Made by a program: the position numbers and the translations under genes. The notes under the pieces were generated by a model. That model was not told where the DNA came from and ran no database searches. It saw only the letters and a list, made by a program, of their open reading frames with translations. Below, piece by piece: positions 46,186 through 56,472 of a DNA stretch of 64,000 nt; within the stretch, counting starts at the first letter, position 1; every line of letters begins with the position of its first letter. The stretch lies in contig NC_092341.1 in assembly GCF_046630445.1 (NCBI RefSeq), positions 259,328,001 through 259,392,000 of the forward strand, in the 5' to 3' direction. This DNA is from Rutidosis leptorrhynchoides. Taxonomy: Eukaryota > Streptophyta > Magnoliopsida > Asterales > Asteraceae.

Positions 46186-46357
46186 AAAAGTCATGAATAT
46201 GGTAGAATCAAATTTTCATGGATTTTAGATCATGTCTGGGATTCAATTTAGGCTTTAAACGACCGTCAAGTTGTCAATATATCGACGTTTGCTGTTGACT
46301 TACTTAATAGAGCCGTAAAAATATAAATATAAACATAGTCATAGTCATAATAGTCAT

Positions 46358-47210
46358 TAGGGCTGTGCATGGTACGGTTCCGTCCCAAACTAATTCGGTT
46401 CGGTTCCGTCCCGAGTCCCGTTTTATAGCTAAAAGTCGTACCGAGGACCGTACCAAATAATTTCGGTTCGGTCCGGTTCGGTTCCCTGATTTTCGGTTCG
46501 GTTCTATGGAAAGAACCGTCCCACTGATTTTTGATAGGTAAACTTGTTTGACCCACTTCAACTCTTTGTTGTGTTGTTGTAATTTACACAACTCATATTT
46601 ATATTTTATGTATACTTAATCATCTTTGATCATGGCTTCACATTTGATGTAACTTTGATCATCGTTTGTTTTTTTGGATAAGAAACATTACATATTACGG
46701 AGTACTATATTATCATCTTGATTGATTTCATAACAGGATTACTATATTACATATTACGGAGTACTATATTATCATCGTTTGTTTGCCAATCTAATCAGAA
46801 TTGCATAACAGGTAAGCTTGATTGATTTCCTTATTATATTGGACAGAAAATGAAAACTATGGACATGGTTGGATGAGGGATAGAAGAAGAAAAGGTGAAC
46901 ATTTGATGATTTTGATTAGGTTTTCGAAATTTGAGATCAAAACTACGTAGTTAATCTTCATTAGTATAATATCATACAAAATTCAATAGTTACTAAAATA
47001 AGCAACATCATGACGTCAACAAGTGATTAAAAGTTCGGTCCGGTATTTTTCAAGTTTTTTCGGGTTCGGTCCGTCCCGTACCGAGAACCGAAAAATATGA
47101 AATTTAAGGACCATGGACCGTACCGAAACTCCTCGGTCCGGTTCAGTTCCAGTCCGGTTCGGTCCGGTCTTCGGTTCTTTTCGATTTTTCCCGTACCATG
47201 CACACCCCTA
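46358..47210. mobile_element. Non-autonomous hAT-like element
   Basis: 853 bp with terminal inverted repeats TAGGGCTGTGCATGGTACGG and, inverted, TAGGGGTGTGCATGGTACGG. The 8-bp target duplication is ATAGTCAT (46350-46357, 47211-47218). Copy 2 of the host unit (near 48757) has a single ATAGTCAT and no element, which is direct empty-site evidence. Both ends are packed with GGTTCGGT-type subterminal repeats in opposite orientation, as in hAT transposase binding regions. A 59-bp internal tandem duplication starts at 46688. No transposase. Confidence 0.88.
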
Positions 47211-47283
47211 ATAGTCATGATAATAGACCCATGTTTAATTCCTACCAACCTTACTTTGGACCTTGCCTTTCAGGAAAAAAAAA

Positions 47284-47313
<30 letters not shown>
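47284..47313. repeat. (AAT)n microsatellite
   Basis: About nine AAT/ATA triplets in host copy 1. Copy 2 has only a trace at about 48790-48798. Confidence 0.9.
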
Positions 47314-47314
<1 letters not shown>

Positions 47315-47524
47315 GTCATGATAATCATAATCATAATAGTTTATATGTCAATGTATAGTCCCAAACGTGATAGAAAATGCACAATTGAAGTTTTAAAAAG
47401 GTGAATTTTATTAAGTGGGTCAAACAATCATTTCCATTTGGGCTTTTTATGGGGTTTGGGTCATTTTACAATTGATGGCTATCCTTTTTTTATTTTTAAC
47501 AATAAAAACGTAAATAATAATTAG

Positions 47525-47527
<3 letters not shown>

Positions 47528-47606
<79 letters not shown>

Positions 47607-47615
47607 CTTTACTAT

Positions 47616-47666
<51 letters not shown>

Positions 47667-47667
47667 A
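47528..47667. repeat. (AT)n and (ACATAT)n microsatellites
   Basis: About 37 AT units (47529-47602), then about seven to eight ACATAT units (47618-47666), in host copy 1. The matching place in copy 2 carries the palindrome instead. Confidence 0.9.
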
Positions 47668-48394
47668 AAAGAGAGTATCAATTACCTAATAAATGTTTTT
47701 AAAATCCTCTTAATTACCATTAGATTAGAAAATTATATTATAAATCCCCTTAATCTAACGGTCCTTAATCATCCACTAAAAATATTAGCTAATAAATCAA
47801 TTTTGATTCTTAATCTTCCTAAAATACCCTTCTAAAATACACGGGGAGAAAATTAAAAAAAGAAGGGTTTACTAAGGTTGTATTCATTCACCGCACTCAA
47901 AAAAACCAAAACCCTAACAGCCTCTCCCAAAACAAATCGTCCATCGTCATTTATCAAAATCATCATGGAAAATTTAGATTTATGTCGTTGATTTGATAAT
48001 ATAAATAAAAATGATTTTCTATTTTTAATAAGTAATTAAGTAGTTATGATTATCAACTATAAATTATTAGTTATTATTAATTATTAATTATTAATTATCG
48101 TGTGTTATTACTAGTTTCTATTCGATAAGGTAGAATCGTACGGACCTTAACTTTAAATTGAAAATGAAACTTAACTTATGTTTGTAGAATTTTTTGTACT
48201 AACATCGTACAAGTTTCTTTATTCATTTTTTGACCCGGTGTGTTGTTTTGTGAAACAGAGGATTGGGGCTACATCAAACAAGTACGATGTACGCAAAATT
48301 ATGTACATACATGTACCAACAAAAAATATCATTTTTCAATTTGCTCTTTTATTATTATTACTCAATGATCATGATAATATAACAAAAAAAAAAA

Positions 48395-48590
48395 AAAAAA
48401 CTCAATCCCACGTGTGTGAGGTCTGTAGGAGGTGACACATAGATAATCATTCCTCTATCCTTGAATAAAGAGAAGTCATTTCTCCACCTCAAGTGAAACA
48501 CTCCAAGAGTAGAGAAGGTAGTCTCTCTCTTTGTTCGACGGGTAAAGAGATTGCTTTCAAACGGACCTCCGGCCAAAGAGTAAAAAAAAA
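48395..48590 (-). repeat. SINE-like dispersed repeat in host copy 2
   Basis: Duplicate of 46000-46185, with the same CCGGAGGTCCGTTT block and the same A/T tract (48384-48400). It was present before the tandem duplication. Confidence 0.3.
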
Positions 48591-48930
48591 TTCGTGAAAA
48601 TGGTAGAATCAAATTTTTATGGATTTTAGATCATGTCTGAGATTCAATTTAGGCTTTAAACGACCGTCAAGTTGTCAATATATCGATGTTTCATGTTGAC
48701 TTAATTAATAGAGCCGTAAAAATATAAATATAAACATAGTCATAGTCATAATAGTCATGATAATAGACCCAGGTTTGATTCCTACCAAATAACAATAATA
48801 GTCATGATAATCATAGTCATAATAGTTTATATGTCAATGTGTAGTCCCAAACGTGAGAGAAAATGCACAATTGAAGTTTTAAAAAGGTGAATTTTATTAA
48901 GTGGGTCATACAATCATTTCCATTTGGGCT

Positions 48931-49000
48931 TTTGGGTCATTTTACAATTGATGGCTATCCTTTTTTTATTTTTAACAATAAAAACGTAAATAATAATTAG

Positions 49001-49046
<46 letters not shown>

Positions 49047-49116
49047 CTAATTATTATTTACGTTTTTATTGTTAAAAATAAAAAAAGGATAGCCATCAAT
49101 TGTAAAATGACCCAAA
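48931..49116. repeat. 186-bp palindrome around an (AT)n core
   Basis: A left arm of about 73 bases (48931-49003), an AT-repeat centre and a right arm (49045-49116) are exact reverse complements by eye. Copy 1 of the host unit has only the left arm (47450-47525), followed by AT and ACATAT repeats, so the inverted arm arose after the duplication. The right arm runs on into AAACCCG, which matches copy 1 better than the left arm does. Confidence 0.9.
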
Positions 49117-49423
49117 CCCGTACATTAAAAAGAGTCTCGATTAGCTAATAAATGTTTTCAAAATCTTCTTAATTACCATTAGATAAGAAAATTACATTAT
49201 AAATTCCCTTAATTCAACGGTCCTTAATGATCCACTAAAAATATTAGCTAATAAATCAATTTTTGATTCTTAACTTCCTAAAATACCCTTCTAAAATACA
49301 CGGGGAGAAAATTAAAAAAAGAAGGGTTTACTAAGGTTGTATTCATTCACCGCACTCAAAAAAACCAAAACCCTAACAGCCTCTCCCAAAACAAATCATC
49401 CATCGTCATTTATCAAAATCACC

Positions 49424-50689
49424 ATGGAAAAGCAAATGATGTACATATCCGGATTACCTGTGATGTTTACCGGTTTTCTGAATACGATAAGGTTAGATTT
49501 TCTCCTTCACTTCAATTTTGGGATTTTTTGTTATATGACTTCTAGGTCAGTTTTTTTGTATTATGAAAATTTTATTGATTAATAGTTTCATTGTTTCGAT
49601 TTGGTTCCATAAGGTAGGGATATAGATTTGATGTATGTTGTTATACTATTTTGATTAGTGATGCGTTTGAGTATTATGATTTAATTTCTAGCTTAATCTA
49701 TGGATTCAGTGCACATCAAATAATCTAATACCTCGAAGGTATATTGCTATTTTGTTCAGTCTTTGGCTTTGAATACATATCTTTATTGCCTGCGTTCAAT
49801 AAATTTGATTGAAGGTTGGCATGTCTGTTGGTACTTTTGGTTTAATATGTCTTTTTTAGAATTTTCAAAAGTTGCTGATTAATTTGTTATATTTGTGTAA
49901 AGGTTCATATCAATTACAAATACTGAAAACAAAACAGTTATAACATTTTCTTGCATGTATGGTGTTTTGAAATTGCCACACTGAAAATCATGTATAAAGG
50001 AGCAATCTTTCATTATCGTTATTCTAATACCCATTAGATTACTAAATAACCCTCATTCAAAAGATTTAATAAGCTTTGTTTGCTCTCTATGACGGGGCTT
50101 CCATTAAAGCTAACCCTGCAGTTCTTGCCTTAAAGGTAATATTTACTAAGTTTTGTAGGATCTAACCTATTAAACATGTTAAGAAATACATACACGAGCA
50201 CAATCTGAAAAACATTACAGAAACTTTTTCGATTGGATACTATTGACATGTTCAAAATGAATCGGCCTCTTACAAAGCATGTACTGCTGATCCAGAAGTA
50301 GCTCATTTGGTCAAAATTGCTACTACTTTTTAAGATTTTATGACAAACTGGGTGTGTAATATAAAATGTTTACATTTTGGAGCAGAGATTGGTTCATGTC
50401 CTGTTGAGTTTGTGATGGCTTAATCTTCTATCCAGATCTTCCCTTCTGGGTTCGTGATGGTCAACAAGAGTGTTCTGATGGATATGGCTAATTTGTTTAC
50501 ATGAGATTGGTTGTCTCATAAACATTAGTGATACCATGTACATTCTTACAATTTATTTTAATTTGTTAGGGTTTCTTCAGCTTAACAATTTTACCCCACT
50601 TGTGAATCCCTTTTCTCCCTAAATCTCAATTTGCAACTCGAATCTAATAAACAACCGAAGATTTGGGTATAATGAGCTTTTGATGTGAA
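49424..50689 (+). other. Gene-fragment region, identity uncertain
   Basis: A UTR-like stretch leads to an ATG at 49424 (MEKQMMYISGLPVMFTGFLN). The part MMYISGLPVMF resembles the last exon of SRP receptor alpha found at 51436 ([11 protein letters not shown]). Another coding-like piece (ASIKANPAVLALK) ends at about 50134 before a GTAATATT donor. No single gene model joins them. The rest is AT-rich with no further signal. Confidence 0.4.
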
Positions 50690-51561
50690 TAAGCTACAAA
50701 AGCTTAGAAATAAAGGTGGAAAGAAAGGTAATACTGTTGCTAACAAGGTTTAGAAAGAGGAACCGAAGAAAAAACCGGCAAAAAAGAATAGAGTTTGGGA
50801 TGATCAAGCCGTTAAAACCAAATTGGATTTTACCGATCCAGTTAGCGAAAATGGTGATGATCATCACATGGGTGTGGCACAAGTTGTTGAAGGTGAGAGT
50901 ATGATGGACAAAGATGAGATTGTTAGCAGTGACAGTGAAAGTGAAGATAATGATGAAGTTGAGACGAACAAGAAGGTTGATTCAAAGAAGAAAGGGTGGT
51001 TCACGTCCATGTTTCAGAGGTAAATTTTGTTTTATTTACATAATAAAATATTATTTTTTGTTTATTACTAAATTTGATGATTAAACTGAGCATGCTCTCT
51101 CAACATGCTATATGAGGGAAATCAAAATCACTATTAATATGACTGTCAGTCATGCTACCATGGATCAATTGAATGGTTCAACTCACAAGTATTAGTTTAT
51201 CATTACACGAAATTCGTGCACCAAATTATCATAAGATCAATTGCATAAAGAAGTTTTAATTTTTTATCTGTACAGGGTCACCAAGTTTTAGGTTGATTGA
51301 TGGAATCTTGCTAACCAAGTTTGATACCATAGATGATAAGGTGAAACTTGAATTTATTTGACTTTCTTCTTTTTCTTCTTTTTTTTCCTTCTGAAAAATT
51401 GGTTAATATTGTTTTTGGCTATAATGGTGATGTAGGTTGGAGCTGCACTTTCAATGTTGTACATATCTGGATCACCTATGATGTTTGTGGGTTGTGGACA
51501 GTCTTATACAGACCTAAAGAAGCTGAACGTTAAGTCTATTGTGAAAACGCTTCTTAAATGA
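50690..51561 (+). pseudogene. SRP receptor alpha subunit pseudogene
   Basis: Three exon-like blocks with good splice sites. Block 1 (to 51020, donor AG|GTAAAT) encodes the charged linker (KPAKKNRVWDDQAVKTKLD, then KKKGWFTSMFQR) and contains a TAG at 50751. Block 2 (51276-51340) ends with LIDGILLTKFDTIDDK. Block 3 (51436-51561) is the C-terminus ([20 protein letters not shown], then [17 protein letters not shown]). Between blocks 1 and 2 the whole NG GTPase core is missing, and the N-terminal SRX part is absent. The intact protein docks the signal recognition particle at the ER; this copy cannot. Confidence 0.85.
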
Positions 51562-52307
51562 GCGTGTGCCACATGAAGTTGTTTTGAGTGAGTCGTGTTT
51601 TCGTTTCTGCTTCGTTACATAAGAAATTGTTTGAGTAACCTGTATTTCTTAATCCGATGCATCGATACATCGGCGTCATCTCAACAAATTATTGAAGAAA
51701 TTCTTTCACGATTATGTAAGTAACTTCGTATCCCAAATTCAATTCAATGTTTTATATCAATCATTATCTAAAATATTATTGATTTCATTCAATCATTTAT
51801 ACTTTCGTATTTAGCACTTCGTAATTGTGTAATTCTAGGGTTTGATTAAGTTATTGATCGAATCGATAAATTCGGTTTCATCCATGATGGATGACGGTAC
51901 CATCGTTGTTAACTAATCAATTTTTTCTATCAGTTAGATTGTGAAGTGATGTGATTATGTTTTGTTTATGATTCCAATTTTTTCTCCTTAGTGACAGTTT
52001 AGAATTGGGGGTTGAAACAACTGAAACGAAATTAGGGTTTAATATAATAGGGATCTCGACGAGACAACTGATACATCTACATATTCCTGCTAGGGTGTGA
52101 AGTAATTTTTACCTTAAAGATTTTGACTTTTTGGGTTTGTTTGAATTGGACTGCAGAGTCAAAGATTTGAAGTGAAGCCTGAAGGTTGGCTTCCAATTTA
52201 CAACCAGTTTTTGTGATTTAGCAAGCTGAAAGAAAAATTGTCAACCTTTTTCAGCTCTTGATCAATAGGGAATTAAGTGTTTGACCAATATTGACTTTTA
52301 AATCACA
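51562..52307 (+). other. Spacer and likely 5' UTR of the PILS exon
   Basis: Non-coding AT-rich sequence between the SRP receptor pseudogene and the PILS exon. It includes TTGGACTGCAG (about 52146-52156), a possible 5'-UTR intron acceptor. No ORF of note. Confidence 0.4.
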
Positions 52308-52490
52308 ATGCATACATTCTTATCAGAGGTTTTAATGGATACTCAAGGGGGTGGGGAGTCACTTTTGGGTTCTATTACGATTGCAGTTTTACCTATAGCC
52401 AAAGTTTTTACCATGTGCTTTTTGGGGTTTCTTATGGCTTCTAAGTATATCAACATTTTACGTGCAAGTGGAAGGAAGCTTTTAAATGGG
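52308..52490 (+). CDS. PIN-LIKES (PILS) auxin carrier, exon 1 only
   Basis: The frame starts at an ATG at 52308 (a second in-frame ATG is at 52329) and runs to a donor at 52490 (AATGGG|GTAACT). It encodes SLLGSITIAVLPIAKVFTMC, FLGFLMASKYINIL and SGRKLLNG, the first membrane segments of PILS proteins, which move auxin across the ER membrane. The next exon would carry the LVFSLLLPCLIFSQLG-type segment; I find nothing like it up to 59313. The intron is occupied by an antisense LINE 143 bases downstream. The gene is either broken or continues outside the window behind further insertions. Confidence 0.7.
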
Positions 52491-52785
52491 GTAACTTTAA
52501 TTTTTTTTTTCTTTGTACGTGATCTTGTAATAACATAATAGTATTGTTTTATATAGAGTGGTTATAAGTTTAAATATATAAACTTTTTAGTACAAGACAG
52601 ATTTAATTGTATATTTGTATGGTAAAAATTGGTCTTTTTTTTTTTTTTTTTTAGCGAAAAAGAATCGATATATTAAAACTCAATCATCAAAATAATGATT
52701 GAAAAGAGTTACAATGCAGAAATTGGAAGTAGAACAACAGTACATGGAAAATTGAAGAATACAAACAAACTTGACTAAATTGTAT

Positions 52786-54138
52786 CTAAGCATTCCGAAT
52801 CAAAATCCTCGGATTGGAATCCCACACGTAAGCTTGATGTTTATAACACAACTTGGAAGACGAAGCCTAAAGAAACACTTTCGATTTAATGTCCCGAACC
52901 AATTGAAACCAACAAGTAAAATGTGAGTTGAAAATAGCCTCGTTTTGAGCCTTCCAAATGGCCCATAAGGTTGCCGGACCAATCAACCTCCAAAATTTAG
53001 AGTCCCTAATGCCCATTCCGGAAAACCAATCGGTCGAAAATTGAAGCAACGTTTCCGGAATTACCCATCTAATACTCCACCATTTGAAAAGAGCCGACCA
53101 AATGTTGAAGGACCATGAACAATGCAAAAGAAGATGGGGGACAGTTTCAACATGATCTTGACACCATATACATAAAGACGAATGCCCAGAAGGTAGGATA
53201 TGGCGGTAACGAAGTACTTGTCTAACCGGTATGCAACCTTGCATTGCTAACCAATGAAAAACGGAGATTTTAGATGGTATTCGATTGTTCCAAATGTACT
53301 TAGCCCAATCCGGAGCTTCATGTTGGATCGAATAAAGTAACACTCGTACACCTTCAGCCACTGAGTACTCGCCATCACTACCAAGGGACCAGACAACTTT
53401 ATCGACACGCGAGCTGAAAATCTCGACGTTAGACAGAAGTCCAAACAACTGAGTAGCTTCACGACAATTGTAATCGGGTTGAGGAAAGCTGACGTGGAAA
53501 TCCCAAACAACTTGGGCCTCATGATCAGTAGGCCTAAAGTAACAGTCAACCACTTTGGCATCTTTAAAATGACTAACTCTGAAGAGGGAGGGAAACAATA
53601 GGTTAAGAGAACCATTTCCCACCCAAACGTCATACCAAAATGAAATGTGCTCTCCATTACCTACCTGCCATTTCCACCTTTGAGAGCCGAGAATTTCCCC
53701 CATTGAGTCGATGTTTTGTAAATTGACTATGTCTCTCCATATCGGAGAGAGTCGAGAAGTTCCAATGGAAGATACATTATTTAAGAGCTTTCCTTGAAAA
53801 GACTTACCGAACGATACGAGAACGAGTGACTTCCAAAGAAGTTCGTTGTTTGAATTGAGCTTAGACCACCATTTGGCTAGAAGTGCCAAGTTCTTTACCC
53901 GAAGCGGAATGACACCCAAACCGCCTAATTCTTTAGGTTTACAAACGGAATCCCACTTGATTAAACAAACTTTACGCCTCGAGCAATCGCCTCCCCAAAG
54001 AAAATTTCTTCTCATAGATTCTAATTGATTGATGACTTTTAAAGGGGCTTTATACATGGTCATGTAATGAAGAGGGAGATTAGTCAAAACCGCATTAATC
54101 ATTACCATCCTTCCACCAAGAGACATGCATCTGCCTTT
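52786..54138 (-). pseudogene. LINE ORF2, C-terminal region with zinc-binding RT domain
   Basis: Same frame after the TGA: KGRCMSLGGRMVMINAVL, then the zf-RVT module (ISVFHWLAMQGCIPVRQVL, CIWCQDHVETVPHLLLHC). It meets a third in-frame stop, TAG at 52867-52869, again at a likely Trp codon (VFL-stop-ASSSKL). The frame then runs on to a natural stop at 52786-52788. Confidence 0.85.
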
Positions 54139-56106
54139 TCACCCGGCTAACCTTGATTTGAACTTTTTAATGATCGGATCCCACATAGTAACACGATCTA
54201 TCTTGAACCCCACCGGGACACCCAAATATTCCATAGGAAAAGAGCCCACTTTGCACTCAAAGATTGCGGCATACCTAACAAGATGAGCTCTAGGGACATG
54301 AACTCCGTATAACATAGTCTTTTCCGGGTTAATTTGAAGACCTGATGCTTGATAGAAAAGTTGTAGAAGGTGTTTTAGACGAATTAGCTCTTGGTCCGAA
54401 GGGTGTGCAAAGATAATAGTATCGTCCGCAAATTGTGAGTGGTTGAATTTAAGATCAGACCTGACACAAATGCCTTTTAACACCCCGTTGTGCAAGTCAT
54501 TTGAAAGCATCTTACTTAATACTTCAGTAACCATAATGAACAAGAAAGAAGAAAGTGGATCTCCTTGTCTCAACCCCCGTCTCATCGTCCCTTCTTCGGT
54601 AGGAGAGCCATTTATTAGAACCGAGAATTTTACTCCTGAGATGCACGCCTTGATCCACTTAATGAACTTATGCCCAAAGCCCATTTGTGTTAAAACTTGG
54701 AATAAAAATTGATGCGAGACACTATCGTAAGCTTTAGTGAAGTCGATCTTTAAAAATAAAGCCGGCTTGTTGCTTCTTTTAACCGAGTGAATCAATTTGT
54801 GTAAGACCATCACCCCATCCGTAAGGAGCCTTGAAGACACGAAACCATGTTGATTTTCACTTATAATACTTGAGATAACCGCTTTCAATCTATTAACAAG
54901 AACCTTGGCAATGATTTTATAAGGGGCGTTAATGAGACTAATCGGCCTCATGTGTTCAATTTTCTTAGAAACATTGGATTTAACGATGAAAGAAGAATTA
55001 AAACCTCTTGGGAAGGTGGAATTTGCGTGGAATTGAGAGAACATTTGTAGTACATCTGCTTCGAGAAAGGACCAACACTTCTTGAAGAAAGTCAGAGAAA
55101 AACCGTCTGGGCCCGGAGTTTTGTTCCCGTCGAAACACTCAACGACTCCCTGAATTTCGAAAGCAGTAAAGTTGGACTCCAAAAATTGGGCCTGCTGGAC
55201 AGATAGTCTGCTGATATTAATTCTGTCCCAGAAAAGATTGACATCAGTGGGTACAAAGTCGAACAAAAGTTGAAACCTGCTCAAAATGAAAGCCTTAACC
55301 TCATTTGGATTTTCTTCCCATACATCATTGATTAGCATACCCGAAATTTTTGAGGAATGAGCTCGAATTCTAGAAACAGTGTGAAAAAATCGAGAATTTT
55401 TATCGCCGTGTTTTAACCATTTAACTCTTGAATGAAGCATATGTTTTGATTCAACTTGTTTCATTAACTCTCTCCGTTTCTTCTTGAAAGTAGCTAACGA
55501 AATTAACTCATTGGGGACCAAATCTCTAGAAGTGTATATGGACTTTAATCTTTGGATCTCTTGCTCGTAGAATAGTAAATCTTTTCTAGCGTTTCTAACT
55601 TCTTGCATATGCCAACCCTTAAGATCCGCCTTTAATGACCTTAACTTTTTGACAATGGAGTGAGCGGCCCATCCGTCAAAGGGTAAAAGATCCCATTTTT
55701 GCTTGCACATTTCGATGAATCCTTTTTTGTTAAACCAAAAGTTGTAGAAACGAAAGGGTTTTGGGCCCCATGAAATAATTTGTTTCCCCAAAATAAGAGG
55801 CTTGTGATCCGAAAACTGTGGATCTCCGGTGATTAAGAATGAGTCAGGCCATTTTTCAATCCACTCGGTATTCAACAAAATTCGATCAATGCGTGATTTC
55901 TTGCCTTCTGGTCCTTCCCACGTGAAATCACCATTGGACAAATTTTGGTCGAAAAGACCAGACAAGGAGATGAATTCATTAAAGTTCCTCATATTGACCG
56001 GATCAATAACTTCTCGAAACCTTTCTTCCGGGAGACAAGTGGAGTTAAAATCTCCAAGAATACATAAAGGGCCTGACCAAAGTGAAGTCATGCGCCTTAA
56101 CAGATT
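54139..56106 (-). pseudogene. LINE ORF2, endonuclease end and reverse transcriptase
   Basis: Continues the frame of the endonuclease: LGDFNSTCLPEER, SRIDRILLN and SDHKPL complete it. The reverse transcriptase follows, with PGPDGFSLTFFKKCW, RPISLINAPYKIIAKVLVNR, FLKIDFTKAYDSVSH, RRGLRQGDPLSSFLFI and the catalytic FADD (HSQFADDTIIF). It stops at TGA 54139-54141 after KSRLAG, where Trp is expected (TGG to TGA). Confidence 0.9.
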
Positions 56107-56472
56107 CTAAATGATCAATTTATCGGATTCGAGTCGAGGTGCATACACATTAACAATGAGAATTGTCGATTGGGATGGAATGAATTCCAACAACGTTGCT
56201 ATCCAATTTTGATTCTTCCAATGATCTATAAGAGTGAAAAATTCTTCCTTCCAAATGGAAAGTAATCCTCCTGATCTACCATTCGAACTCACTTGTATAC
56301 TTTGATAAATCGAGTGTTTCCAAATTTCATTCATGATCGGTTGAGATACTTCTTTGACTTTTGTTTCTTGAATTGCTATGAATTGAATTTGATGAAAGTT
56401 GGCCATTGTACCAACTTTGTGGGCTCTAGATTTGTTTTCGAGCCCACGGGTGTTCCAAGAGGCCACCCTCAT
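56107..56472 (-). pseudogene. LINE ORF2, endonuclease part
   Basis: Starts at the ATG overlapping the ORF1 stop. It is an AP-type endonuclease with ASWNTRGLENKSRAHKVG, the catalytic Glu region IAIQETKV, and VNVYAP. It stops at TAG 56107-56109 where Trp is expected (TGG to TAG). The same frame continues as the next piece. Confidence 0.88.

Larger units (their letters stand above)
30704..47969. repeat. Host tandem duplication, copy 1 (interrupted)
   Basis: Three host blocks, 30704-30944, 45803-46357 and 47219-47969 (about 1.5 kb in all), match 47970-49430 in the same order and orientation. The gaps between blocks are the copia-2 and hAT-like insertions. Copy 1 ends at CATCATGGAAA, and copy 2 begins there with AAATTTAGATTTATG. 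Confidence 0.85.
47970..49430. repeat. Host tandem duplication, copy 2 (uninterrupted)
   Basis: About 1.46 kb, matching copy 1 in order without the copia-2 and hAT-like insertions. It ends at CACCATGGAAA before GCAAATG, while copy 1 ends at CATCATGGAAA. A short A-rich microhomology marks the junction. Confidence 0.85.

Noticed and set aside
46266..46591. Arg/Thr/Pro-rich frames in the hAT-like element.
   Set aside because: They are translations of the GGTTCGG subterminal repeats, not a transposase.
50694..50904. Basic frame read through the first SRP receptor block in another phase.
   Set aside because: The SRP receptor reading of the same bases (GWFTSMFQ and flanks, with splice donor) explains the segment better.
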